Under the pieces are notes generated by a model. That model searched no databases, was not told the origin of the DNA, and saw only the letters and a program-made list of their open reading frames with translations. DNA of 64,000 nt from Artemia franciscana (lineage: Eukaryota > Arthropoda > Branchiopoda > Anostraca > Artemiidae), in the NCBI RefSeq assembly GCF_032884065.1, contig NC_088879.1, positions 18,420,489 through 18,484,488 on the forward strand, given 5' to 3'. Below, piece by piece: positions 36,950 through 49,400 of the stretch; within the stretch, counting starts at the first letter, position 1, and every line of letters begins with the position of its first letter. The translations under genes were made by a program, and so were the position numbers.

Positions 36950-37395
36950 GCTACAACTTCTTAAAGTGTTTGGTACCACATGTTTTAGAAGGAAATCTGC
37001 CTATTATTCCTTCAAAAGGAAAGCTACAACTTCTTAAGGTATTTGGTGGGACATGTTTTAGAAGGAAAGCAACATGTTTTTATTTCAAAAGGAAAGCTAC
37101 AACTTCTTAAGCTGTTTGCGCCTCACGTTTTAGAAGGAAAGTTAACTGTTTTTCCTTCAAAAGGAAAACTACAACTTTCTAACCTGTTTGCGCCCAATGT
37201 TTTAGAAGGAAAGCTAATTGTTTTTCTTTCAAAAGGAAAGCTACGACTTCTTAAGCTATTTGTTGCCGCATGTTTTAGAAGGAAAGTTACATGTTTTTCC
37301 TTCAAAAGGAAAGATACAACTTTTTAAGTTGTTTGGTGTCACATGTTTAAGAAGGAAAGCTACATGTTTTTCCTCCATAAAGAAAACTACCTCTC
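36950..37395. repeat. 72/73-bp tandem repeat, about 6 units
   Basis: TTTTAGAAGGAAA (with one variant) starts at 36983, 37056, 37128, 37200, 37273 and about 37346, so the spacing is 72-73 bp. Each unit contains the short palindrome TTTCCTTCAAAAGGAAA and ends GCTACAACTTCTTAAGCTGT. Because several units are exactly 72 bp, an ORF across 37043-37327 shows a 24-residue period (VLEGK...SKGKLQLLKLF). Frame is lost at the 73-bp units, so I do not call a gene. Confidence 0.95.
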
Positions 37396-37642
37396 CCTAA
37401 TCCGATCCTCCCCCTTTTGGTCGTAGAAATATTAGAGGATTCTCATTCTATCAGAAATTGAGAGTTCAAGTGCCTTTTTTAATATTCAAACGTGATTTGC
37501 GAGCAACCACTCGCAGTCCTAAAACCTTTGTTTTATATATTGCCAATTTGTTACCCCTTGGGATATCTTTATAACATTGCGAGGCTCCCATTTTGCAAAA
37601 ACTATTTGGAAATATCAATAAATCTGCATCCACGTATGATGA

Positions 37643-37786
37643 GGTATAGATCTGAATACGGATTGTTTTTCCCATGGACAGTCATATGTTGCATGTTTAA
37701 GAGTCGGTAAACCTGACAATCTATTTATATGCACAGACAATGGGACATCGAAGAATGTTGTATATTCGCAAGTTTTACGTAGTTAA
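37643..37786 (+). pseudogene. Helitron Rep/helicase C-terminal relic (left arm)
   Basis: Forty-seven codons and a TAA give [20 protein letters not shown], then [14 protein letters not shown] and [10 protein letters not shown]. This is the C-terminus of the Pif1-like (SF1B) helicase domain of Helitron transposases, where the motif-VI region reads HGQLYVACSRV...NLF...KNVVY. The upstream codons are stops (TGA TGA), and the SR of the motif is LR, so it is a fragment without function. The coding end runs directly into the TA tract. Confidence 0.85.
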
Positions 37787-37787
37787 A

Positions 37788-37977
<190 letters not shown>

Positions 37978-38080
37978 GTGGGACACAGGAACACAACTAC
38001 AATGGCGCCTAACTAATATGGCACGTAACGAATTACGCGCGCAGGGGGGGGGCTCGGGGGGCGCGAAGTGCCCCCACCAA

Positions 38081-38121
38081 CTAGATGTTGGGGTGGCGCT
38101 TCGCGCCACCCCAACAGCTAG
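38081..38121 (+). other. Candidate Helitron-like 3' end: 13-bp GC-rich stem, 3-nt loop, CTAG
   Basis: GTTGGGGTGGCGC (38087-38099), loop TTC, GCGCCACCCCAAC (38103-38115), then AG and CTAG at 38118-38121. A GC-rich hairpin a few bases before CTRR is the hallmark of Helitron 3' ends, and Helitron helicase relics stand in both flanking arms. Against it, the base after CTAG is C rather than T, and CTAG also precedes the hairpin at 38081. Confidence 0.5.
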
Positions 38122-38135
38122 CATATATATATATA

Positions 38136-38300
38136 TTCACAGGTTGGACACGGGCACAACTACAATGGCGTGTAACTAATAAGGCGCGTAACGACTTACG
38201 CGCGCGGGGGGCTTGGGTGCCCCCAAGACTCCCCGCGCACGTAAGTTGTTACGCGCCATACGCGCCATTGTAGTTGTGTCCCTGTGTCCCACCTGTGAAT
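38136..38300. repeat. GC-rich long inverted repeat (cruciform-prone)
   Basis: The left strand CACAACTACAATGGCG and the following GGCGCGTAACGACTTACGCG pair with CGCGCACGTAAGTTGTTACG, CGCGCC and CGCCATTGTAGTTGTG on the right. The outer ends TTCACAGGTTGGACACGGG and CCTGTGTCCCACCTGTGAA also pair. A partial third arm copy is at 37975-38070. Confidence 0.9.
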
Positions 38301-38304
38301 ATAG

Positions 38305-38551
<247 letters not shown>

Positions 38552-38576
38552 TCATTATTCTAATGATTAAGAAGAA

Positions 38577-41500
38577 AAACTTTTAATTTTTTTAACGAAC
38601 GTTTTTTTACGTAAATGAGGGGGTTCGCCCCCTCGTCAATACCTCGCTCTTTACACTAAAACTTGATTCTTGTTACAATTCTTTAAGAATGACCCCAAAA
38701 TCACAATGAGCCTGGGAGGGGGCCTAGATGCACTTCAGTTTGTAATCACTTAAAAAAAGCCCTCGAAATTTTAATTTCCGTTAGGATGAGCCCTCTCGCG
38801 ACATTCTAGGACCACTGGGTCGATGCGATCACCTCTTTGGAAAAAAAGTAAAAAATAAAAACATGCTTCCGTGATCTATCTTTTCAACAAAAATACAAAA
38901 TTCCACATTTTTATTGCACTCGGTATTAACCAAGTGACATAGAGCGATCGCAAATTCTGTCTGTCTGTCGGTCTGTCTGTTGGTTTGTCCCGGTTTCACT
39001 ACTTTAGGCACTTCCAGGTAAGCTAAGACGATGAAATTTGGCAGGATTATCAGAGACTGGACCAGATTAAATTAGAAATAGTCGTTTTTCCGATTTGACC
39101 ATCTGGAGGGGAGTGGGAGGCCGGTTAGTTTGGAAAAAATAGAAAAAATTAAGTATTTTTAACTTAAGAACGGGTGATGGGATCTTAATGAAATTTGATG
39201 TTTGGGAGGATATCATATCTCAGAGCTTTTACTTAAAATTCCGATCAGATCCGGTGACATTGGGGGGAGTTTGAGGGGGTAACCTAAAATCTTGGCAAAC
39301 ACTTAGAGCAAAGGGATTGGATGAAACTTGTTGGTAAAAATAAGCAGAAGTCCCAGATACGTAATTGACATAACCGGAACGGATATGCACTGTTTGGGGG
39401 AGTTTGGGGGGGGGGTTAATTCTGAAAAATTGAAAAATGGGGTATTTTTAACTTACGAAGAAATGATCGGATCTTAATGAAATTAAAAGTTTGGAAGGAT
39501 ATCGTGTCTTAGAGCTCTTATATTTAAATCCTGACCGGCTCTGGTTACATTGCGGGGGGAAGTTGGGAGGGAACCTAAAATATTGGAAAATGCTTAGAGT
39601 GGAGGGATCGGGATGAAACTTGGTGGGAAAAATAAGCAGAGTTCCTAGATATGTGAGTTGTATAATCGGAACGGATCCGCTCTATTCGGGGGAGTTGGGG
39701 GGAGGGTTAATTCTGAAAAAAAAGAAAAAAATGGCGTATTTTAACTTACAAAGGAGTGATCAGATCTTCATGAAACTTCATATTTGGAAGGACCTCGTAG
39801 CTCAGATCTCTTATTTTAAATCCCAACCGGATCCAGCGTCATTAAGGGGGTGGGGAAGATCTTAGAAAATCTTTAAATCGGAGAGATCAGGATGAAACTG
39901 GGTGGGAAGAATAAAAACAAGTCCAAGACACGTGACTGACAAAACCGGACCAGATCCGCTTTCTTTGGTGGAGTTGCGGGGGGGGGGGCTATGTAAAATA
40001 AAAACTAGTTTATTCTATTCTTCATAGACGTAAAATCGTCCCATAGATGTTATTTATCCATACAATAAAAAATATTAAAACAAAAGAACCGTCCCGAAGC
40101 TAAATCTATAGTCAAAATCCACATTTTATAAATTGAAGCTGTCCATTTTAAATATTTCTTATTTTTCTGGGCGAAGGGGTGGGCGAGGAGGCCTAGATGC
40201 CCTTCAATTTTTAGCTACTTAAAAAGACAACTAAAACTTTAGTTTTTTTAACGAAAGTTTTTATTAGTAATAAATATGCGTAACTTATGAATTAACTCAC
40301 GTAACGAACTTCTATATTTCTATATTTTTACTATGTAAATGAAGGGGTTCGCTTGAATTTTCACTAAAACTTGGGTTCACTAAAACTTGAATTTTGTTAC
40401 AATTCTTTAAGAATGACCCCAAAATCACAATGAACGTGGGAGGGGTCCTAGATGCACTTCAGTTTTTAATCACTAAAAAAAGGCACTCGAAATTTTAATT
40501 TCCGTTAGGATGAGCCCTCTCGCGACATTCTAGGACCACTGGGTCGACGCGATCACCCCTTGGGAAAATACAATTACAAAAAAAACATGCTTCCGTGATC
40601 TGTCTTCTCCACAAAAATACAAAATTCCACATTTTTGTAGATTTTTTGACTATACTGAACAAAATGGCTATATTGAAATTTTCATCCGATGACTTTGGGA
40701 AAAATGAGCGTGGGAGGGGAGCTAGTTGTCCTCTAGTTTTTTGATCACATGAAAAGGACACTAGAACTTTTAATTTCGGTTTGAACAAGCCTTCTCACGA
40801 CATTCTAGAACATCTGGATCGATACGATCACCCCTTAGAAAAAAAATAAATAAACATGCATCCGTGACCTGTCTCCTGGCAAAAATACAAAATTCCACAT
40901 TTTTTCGGGACTCGATATTAACGAAATGAGATATAGCGATCGCAAATTTTGTCGGTCTGTCGGTCTGTCCTGGTTTTGCTACTTTAGGCACTTCCAGGTA
41001 AGCTAGGACGATGAAATTTGGCATGTGTATCAGAGACTGAATAAGATTAAATTAGAAATAGTTATTTTTCCGATTTCACCATCTGGGGGGAGTGGGAGGC
41101 CGGTTAATTTGGAAAAAATAGAAAAAATGAAGTATTTTTAACTTACGAACGGGAGAGGGGATCTTAGTGAAATTTGATTTTTGGAAGGATATAATGTCTC
41201 AAAGCTCTTATTTTAAATCCCGATCAGATCTGCTGACATTGGGGGAGTTTGAGGGGGGAACCTAAATTCTTGGAAAACGCTTAGAGCGGAGGGATCGGGA
41301 TGAAACTTGATGGTAAAAATAAGCAGAAGTCCTAGATACGTCACTGACATATCCGGAACGGATCTTCTCTGTTTGGGGGAGTTGGAGGGGGGGGGGGGTT
41401 GATTCTGAAAAATAAAAAATGAGGTATTTTTAACTTACGAAGAAGTGATCGGATCCTAATGAAACTAAAAGTTTGGAAGGATATCGTGTCTTAGAGCTCT

Positions 41501-42545
41501 TAGTTTAAATCCCGACCGGATCTGGTGACATTGCGGGGGGAACGGAGTTGGGGGGAACCTAAAATCTTGGAAAACGCTTAGAGTGGAGGGATCGGGATGA
41601 ACCTTGGTGGGAAAAATAAGCAGAAATCCTAGATATATGATTGGTATAATCAGAACGGATCTGCTCTATTTGGAGGAGTTGGGGGGAGGGTTAATTCTGA
41701 AAAAAAGAAAAAATGGCGTATTTTAACTTACGAAGGAGTGATCGGATCTTCATGAAACTTCATATTTAGAATGATCTCGTAGCTCAGATCTCTTATTTTA
41801 AATCCCAACCGGATCCAGTGTCATTGGGGGGGGGCGGAAATCTTAGAAAATACTTAAATCGGAGAGATCAGAAAACTGGGTGAGAAGAATAAAAACAAGT
41901 CCAAGATACGTGACTAACATAACCGGATCAGATCCGCTTTCTTTGGTGGAGTTGCGGAGGGGGGGGGGGGGGTAATAATTCGGAAAAATTAGAAAAAAAT
42001 AAGGTATTTGTAACTTACGAACGGATGACCAGATCTTAAAGAAATTTGATGTTTAGAAGGATCTTGTGCTTTAGAGCTCTTATTTTAAATTCCGACCAGA
42101 TCCTGTGACATTAGGGGGAGCAGGAGGAGGAAACCGAAATTCTTGGAAAACGTGAAAATTGGAGTATCTTTATGTTATAAATCCCGACCGGTATTAAGCC
42201 TGTGATTTTCATTTTAAATCAATCTTTTGATTCTTAGAATTTTGTTAGAGCTCATAGCTTATGAGCTCTTGGCTCTTCTGGCCTCGTCACAAGTGCCATA
42301 TGAGCTCTTAGCTCTTGTTGTTGATAGGAGCTTGAAATTTCTACAATAGGGTTCTCTGATTCGTTGAATCTGGTGGTGTGATTTTCATTAAGTGACTTTT
42401 TTCATTCTGTGACTCTTAGGGGGCGTTTCCCTCTTTTTTTTGAAAATAAAACAAATTTTCGCAGGCTCGTAACTTTTGATGAGTAAGACTGAACTTGATG
42501 AAACTTATATATCTAAAATCATCGTAAAAATTTGATTCATTTGAA
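38577..42545 (+). mobile_element. Expanded variant of the 1.7-kb element with ~290-bp tandem arrays
   Basis: The left part (38577-38900) matches the middle of the 1.7-kb element (GGGGTTCGCCCCCTCGTCAA, CCTCGCTCTTTACACTAAA, TTAGGATGAGCCCTC, ACATTCTAGGACCACTGGGT). The right part (42303-42545) matches its 3' region (GAGCTTGAAATTTCTACA, GGGTTCTCTGATTCG, GCTCGTAACTTTTGATGAG). Between them are two blocks of a ~290-bp repeat: gtTaATTCTGAAAAA-type starts at about 39122, 39416 and 39707, and again at 41104, 41398, 41690 and 41971. Units carry GATCGGATCTTAATGAAA, AGAGCTCTTATTTTAAATCC and GGGATCGGGATGAAACTTGG. The two blocks are joined by another copy of the element middle at about 40200-40960. Confidence 0.88.
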
Positions 42546-42749
42546 ACCAAATCAAACCAAAATAAAAAAATGATTCAATAATATACGGATGAACATGAAT
42601 ATATATTTTTCAAATAGAGTAAACCAGTAAATTTTGCTTCAAAGTTATCATTGGAATGTTTAACAAAAACTGTTTCATGTTAATTTTCTTTTTTTGTGCC
42701 AAATGTAACTATACTGTCTATACTATAAAAAATGTGTCGATTTAACATG

Positions 42750-43056
42750 TTATTAAATAAATAAAAAACACGTTTTTTGAACTGAAAGTAAGGAGCGACA
42801 TTAAAACTTAAAACGAACAGAAATTGCTTCGTATATGAAAGGGGCTGCTTCCTCACCAACGCCCCACTCATTACGCTAAAGTTTGACTCTTTCTATCAAC
42901 TCTTCTTTTTAAAACATTAAAAAACTTTAGCGTAAAGAGCGGGGTGTTTGTCATGTCAAAATAGCCTCTGAAGATATCATATTCCAATATGCGTTGAGGA
43001 GGGAACAGCCCTTTTCATATACGGAGTAATTTCTGTTCGTTTTAAGTTTTAATGTG
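42750..43056. repeat. Inverted-repeat head of the 1.7-kb element, copy 3
   Basis: The left arm 42780-42884 and the right arm from 42922 surround a 37-bp loop (42885-42921) in the same orientation as copy 1. The right arm carries an extra ~50-bp stretch (about 42947-42993) before it resumes with GCGTTGAGGAGGGAACAG. The body of the element is absent. Sequence turns unrelated after AAGTTTTAATGTG. Confidence 0.9.
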
Positions 43057-43129
43057 CCAATTCTTTAAAAGTAGATATCATTGTAAAAATGGAGAGGGGG
43101 TGTGTTTAATTTTGAGTGTCTCATAAAAG

Positions 43130-43250
43130 ACTAAGTAAGAGTATAAAGATGAATCTTTTGGGAAATGCTGAGGGGGATATTAAACTAGATCGAAAGACGC
43201 TTGGTGCATCCTGGTTATCAAATAGGTATTATAGTAATATTTTCGGAGTG
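43130..43250 (+). repeat. Diverged relative of the 35480-36480 array
   Basis: AGTATAAAGATGAATCTTTT, then GGGGGATATTAAACTAGATC, resemble the units around 35645. A trinucleotide-rich ACTACTACTGTGGCTGCTGC stretch follows at 43441. Confidence 0.55.
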
Positions 43251-43689
43251 GCAGGGCATTGACTTTATACTTTCATGACCAATATTATTACTACCAGAGG
43301 TGAATAAACAGTATTTCTTATTGGGGGACAAGAGGCGTCTGTATCTGGATTATCAAGGGGCATGGGATATATAATATTTTTTTCTCCTCATTATTGGGGG
43401 CAAGTGTCCCCTAGACCCCCATCCATAAAAAATCCCCTGTTTACTACTACTGTGGCTGCTGCTATGACTACTTGAGACAGCAACTATTTGCAACTTCAAA
43501 CACGTATACTTGAGACGGGTAGTGAGACTACTTGTGGCTGCAAGAGCTGTTGGCCCACGGTTCTCACAGAATGCCATTCGTTGCATTTTTTAGTGACTTT
43601 TTTGTATGTCGATTTGACACTTATTCATGATGCGAGAAATTCCTGTTTACATAATAAAAACCGGTATTTGAGTGATATTTAGGTATCCC

Positions 43690-46130
43690 TAAATATCAGA
43701 AATCCCCTTAGTAATCCCCAAGTAATTTCTTTTTAAAATTTGCTTAAAACGCTAGTAGAAACAGAAATACAACATAAATTCCATGCCCCTTATGTATACG
43801 AGTTTTGCAAGTCTCAAAGAAATTCCAACTGGTTGGTAGATCGAATAGTTTAAGTTAAATCAACAAAATATTCCATAAAACTCAAATAAATACTCTCAAC
43901 ATATTCTTTTAATTGCTCAAAATATCTTAAAACCCAAAGATAACTTTGGTTTATCGTTTTTATCATTTGAGCAAATTTTTAAAATTATCAAATTGTGATT
44001 CCCATGTAGGATTCCATCTCTAAAAGTCAGAGATTTCTAGAATCCTAGCATTTCCAGTTGTAAAAGTAAGATAGTGCAAAATTAAGGACAGTCTTAAGTA
44101 ATCAAGTATCTTTTTAGGTTACTACTATTTTCTAAGAAATAAATCCAGAAATCAAGTTCTTGTTGTATTCGTATTACAATATATATCCACTTGCCACACC
44201 CTTTACCCCATACCTTGGGCTCTACATGAATTCAGACATTTAGGGAAAAGGAAAAAAAGTGGTACTCAATAAATTGTGCTTCATAGAGAGCCAATAAGTA
44301 AAATAATTTTTGCCGAAAAAAAGTAATAAACTGCGGAAAAGAATCGTTATAAAAGGAAGAATCATTACGTTAGTAGGGTGTTACGGTTTTGAAATTTGTT
44401 TTGTCTCTCCTAAGTATTGCAACCTAGTAAAGGAATACACAGTTACTCCTTGCATCTTAAATCGATTTCCTTGCATGTCTGTGTCTCCATTCAAAAAAAA
44501 ACTATGCAAAAACGTTAACGAGGCTTTAGCGTCACGTCACACACATGGGTTGTCTGTTAGACGTAATCAGTAACTTTGAAACGACCCTAATTTCAATATG
44601 CTTTCCAAGACTAAATTAAAATGGATCTTTGTGCGAGGAGAAAGAGTTCGGGAGCAATCAAAGAGCTGTTGTTCTGCAGTTGCAACATCTGTGACGTTCT
44701 ATCCCTGTTTCTTATCTTCCTTCAGAGCAGCTTAACAATTTTTCCAAAATATTATTCCTATCGAAACTTGAAAATTCCAAGACATTTGTTCTGGCCATAG
44801 CACAACCTAAACTGCAGACTGGATGTCTTCTATCCCCTCCAATTGCAAAGATACAAAACTTCAACTTTTACAAGTTATCAACTTTTCTACCACAGAAAAG
44901 AAAAATCTACCCCTTGAAAAAAATTTATATCGCTTAAACCAACTAGACAAGAGACTAAACATACCCGAATTAAACCGAAGTAAACCGAATTTCCATTTGA
45001 AATTCCTGATAGCTAAGTGCTCATTCAATCTGGACCTATAGAAGTCTATATCTGAAATATAAAAACTAGATTAAAAGGACAAATAAAAGTATAATCAATT
45101 TATTTTTGCAGCAAAAAATACTAATTCAAAAAAAAATACTGCTGTGTTTTGTTTGTGAGTTTCTTCTCCTTTTTGTGAAGCAAGCATCTCCTTTTCATGT
45201 GTACTGGTCTCAGCTTCACGAGTAGTAATCTAGTAGTAGTCTTCTAAGTTTAGCAAGTCTCACCTTCTTGACAAGTCGTGGAAAGCCGCCAGGAAGTAAA
45301 CTGTCTCAGCCGAAAGGGAAAAATGGGAAAGGAAAAACATTCCAAACTAGCAAGGTATCTTGGAGTGTATATTAACAAATAATTTAGTATCATCATTGAA
45401 AACTGAAAAGAAACTGCCCCTCCCCCGTGGTTTTGAAAAATATATTTAAATTAAACTAAATTTCTATTAAGCGGCCTTTAGATTATGCCCGGTAGTTGTG
45501 TTTAAATACTTATCTATAAACTCAACTTACTTGACATAACCTGAAATAAGGCGAAATGGACTGAACTTGCTTGAATGATAAGCTGAACCCTGGAAATAAA
45601 AGTCACAATTAAAAGGGTAAGTTTAAATTTTAATTTCATTCAACTTATTTATGTAGGCCTATTTGCTTTTCTCAATGTGCTTTTCAATGTGTTTGATGTA
45701 TTATATTCTGATGAAACTCTGCTAAGCAAAGTAACAAGTTTTATGAACTTGAACTAACTGGAATAAGCTAAGGAGATCATATGCATATTTATTTTTGAAA
45801 ACTTATCTATATTCAAATAAATTCTAAGCCAGGGGTTGGCAGCTCAAGAACCGTGGGACACCGCGACCCATTTACTGATTTTAGGTGACTCCCCTTAGTT
45901 CCTAAAAAAGTAGAATGAATAATAATAACTTTGTCAAGAGAGCACGGCAGGTATAATTACAAGGCCTACGTAAAAGAAAAACCAGTTAAGTCTATTCTTC
46001 ATAGACGTATAATCCTAATAACAAAAAAAAAAAAAAAAAAAGAACCATTCTGAAGTCAAAACCTTCAGTCAAAATCCACATATTATAAGTTAATGCTGTC
46101 CGTTTTAAATGTTTTTAATGCTGCTGGGAG
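43690..46130. other. Intergenic or intronic, nothing firmly recognised
   Basis: Small ORFs at 44310-44573 and 44823-45041 show no known domain. CAGGGGTTGGCAGCTCAAG at 45832 resembles a hAT-type terminus, but no second end was found. A 21-bp poly-A run lies near 46022. Confidence 0.5.
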
Positions 46131-46169
46131 ATGCTGCGCTCCTAGAGACACTGCTTCCCATTTAATCAA

Positions 46170-46455
46170 ACAGTTCGGGAGCTTGAAACTTCCACCATAG
46201 GGTTCTCTGATACGCTGAATCTGATGGTGAAATTTTCGTTAAGATTGTATGACTTTTAGGGGATGTTTCCCCTATTTTCTAAAATGAGGCAAATTTTCTC
46301 AAGCTGTTAACTTGATGAAACTTATATATTTAAAATCAGCATTAAAATGCGATTCTTTTGATGTAACTATTGGCATCAAAGTCCCATTTTTAGAGTTTCG
46401 GTTACTATTGAGCCGGGTCGCTCCTTACTACAGTTCTTTACCACGAACTGTTTGA
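46170..46455 (+). repeat. Solo 3' end of the 1.7-kb element
   Basis: About 285 bp matching the last part of copies 1 and 2: GAGCTTGAAACTTC, GGGTTCTCTGATACGCTGAA, ATGCGATTCTTTTGATGTA, GAGCCGGGTCGCTCCTTACT and the terminal CACGAACTGTTTGA at 46455. It ends at exactly the same base as the full copies, supporting a defined element end. Confidence 0.9.
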
Positions 46456-49400
46456 CTTAAATTTTCACGCAAGAGAACCAATCAAGTGAAATTTAACTTT
46501 TCATTTTCTTTAATGGTTAACATTTGTGAAAATCTCACAAATGAGTTTTTAAAGAATCAGGTTTAGAAAAGGTGATCTCTTCAAAAATAAGGAGCAATGT
46601 GATGGGTTTACACAAATACGCTTTTCTATCAAGAAATCATGGTTGCAGCAGTAGCTACAATCCAGTAAAGAGCAAATCACAAGCGATAGTTACAAGGAGT
46701 TCAAAGACCGCGTTTTTTAAAAAAAACTGCCGAATGAAAAAATTGCCATCTCACACTGAATCAGGAATGGTAACTATTGTTTCGGTTAATCTCAAAAGTA
46801 AAATTGTATCACGACAATAAACTTGTAGTGATTTCGAAAAAGAGCTTGAAACCCCTTGAAAATGGTGTCAGATCGAAATAAAAAATGTACCATTGGAATT
46901 AACATGGCCGAAAATGTATAATAGGACAATTACAGTACTCCATCTTGCACACGAGGGAAAATCACTTTTTTTGCATCCGGGTAGCACTGATGCGTCTCTT
47001 TTTTTTCCCTTCTTTGGTTAGTGGCCTACCAGAATTATTTAGAGTGACGTTTAATGACTCCTTAGAAAACTATTGCTCATATTTACGTGACTTTTTTTTT
47101 ATCAGTTCTACCATCCGTAAGTGTGATATATCATTAAAAACCACGCTTTTGTGTCACTTCTGAAGTAGAAAAGAATGGAAGTATAAAACGATATCATCAT
47201 TGTGATAATTTATGGTCAAAGACCCTTAACTGGTGGTTTGCGAGAATATCCCCCTATGTTCCTCCAATCCCCCTTGTTAAGCTACATAATTAAGCTACAA
47301 ACAATATGCCAAATACAACAACAAAAAACATAAAACAATCTAAAAATGTTTTACTTTTATATTGATAAAAAGTGTTCTTAAATGGTTTAAATTTACTGTA
47401 CCAAAACTCCTATATTGTTTTGTGTTTTCAGTAAAGTGCTAGTTTTCTGTAATCCCACAAACATAAGGAAATATCACCAGTTGATTTGATTGAACTAGTT
47501 TTATTGATATATGTTACATAGGCTGAGAAGTAATAATTTTTGTTAGTTTTAAGTTTCAACTTCGCTCTTTACTTCCCTCGGAAAAACTTTGTTTTTTTTT
47601 TAAATTAATTATAGGACATTAATCCCTTTTTTTGTTTGTCAGACCTCTTTAATCTTACTTTTTTCTTCAAGGATAAAAAAAAATTTAAAAGCAACAGAAT
47701 CCATCAAAGAAAACAGAAATTGGATTTGAGCCAAAGGGAGTTTCCATAGTTGCAAAATAATACGCCATTACATTCAATTTAAAAATCATCCAAGTCATTT
47801 TGAATATATGGAACAAGATTTCCTGCATTAATTCAAATATATTTTTTCTAAATATATTTCCTTTCTTATAGCTAATTGAATCCGCCTTTTTATATAATCG
47901 GCGTATGATATTCGGCAAATACTGCTTAAGGCCATTCTGAAGACTAGCAGTAGTGTCAATTGGGGAGGGGGTCGTGTTTCCATTCTACTCAGATTTTTAT
48001 TATACAATAGAAGTTTGTCATTGGATAAATGCTACCTAAGGCCAGACCGAAGGTACTAATTAGGTACTAATTAGGGCGGAGGGTAGCGAGCACCCCTCTG
48101 ATTTTTTTCCCTTGGACAAATGCAGCCTGAGGTCAGCTATGGAATTACAGGCTATACCATATGAATCACAAGTGATAATTTCAGTGGGACCTGGGCCATG
48201 TGGTCCTCAGACTTGTTGAATTTGTTTCCGTATAGTCTGATTTCGAAAGTTCATGAGAGCTTAAATACCACTCCACTATGTTTGTCATTGGACAAACACT
48301 GGTGTCACAATCGTCATATACGGGTCCGTTTCAGTATCTGAACAGGGGCTGGCTCAGTTTTAATGAGTGATCAAAAATACGTACGTATTGTAAAACTAGA
48401 TTTTTCTACGTGTATATTTTGAATGAGAACCAATACTAAACAATAAGTGCCAGAATATCTTATTTAGGTTCAGTGTTGTCAGAGACTTAGTAAAATATGT
48501 TCCAGAAATGTTGTATTACAGTCACTGTTTTAAAGTTTTAGAAGAATGGAAGAATTCCAGTACGTCAAGAATATATAAAGGCATATAACTATACTGGATT
48601 CTAAGTAGCATTACCACCTAGAATTAATTTTCGTAAAACTTTGACAAGATATAGCATTATTTTTGCAACCCCTTTGAAAAAAAAGACAATTGATTATCTT
48701 TATGGACACATTTTCATCCATTATACCCCTAAAATTCAAAGTTTTCATGGCCCAATGAGCGAAAAGGTCCAAGACAATTATAACTATGATGATTTTTAAC
48801 TTTGACGATTATAACTTTGACAACTTTGACGATCCTTACCAGACTGGATTCGTATCATCTAAAAGCGCAATTGAAGGCCTGGCAGATAAACTCCACTGAA
48901 TTTAATTGATACCCAATGGGCTCTTCTTATGACTTTGGATGAAAAAAAATGTAGACCTTTTTCCCTGGCAGAGGTAGGATGGAGCACCGACGTATCAGAC
49001 CATAAATGTAGCTGTTGAATGAGTTCCACTAACCCACCCAATAATTAAACCGGTGAGAAGAGATCTTGATAATATCATTAAAACTATGCCGTCTAGCAGA
49101 TTATACATGTTATGATTTGTAGTTTCAATCATTTGAAATAATTTGTATTATTACTGAGAATCAAGAAAATTATTACTATTTGGCACATCATTTCGTAAAC
49201 TTTGCCTATGTTTCGTCTCCCTGAATCCACCCCTCCCCGCCACCCTCAAAACAACTCTTCTGTATGTACAAATTAAAATTGCGAACAAATTGTAATAATT
49301 TTCAAAATAGGTGTCAAAAAGTTTATCAGTGCCGGAGAATATTAGCCAACATAGCAAATGATTGACCTTATTGGGACGCTACGCAGTAGCGTTGACTAAG

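Noticed and set aside
45832-45900. Possible hAT 5' end CAGGGGTTGGCAG
   Set aside because: No partner end or target-site duplication found.
48859-49041. Minus-strand ORF and overlapping plus-strand coding-like words
   Set aside because: No family recognised and frames are broken. Possibly a transposon scrap but unsupported.
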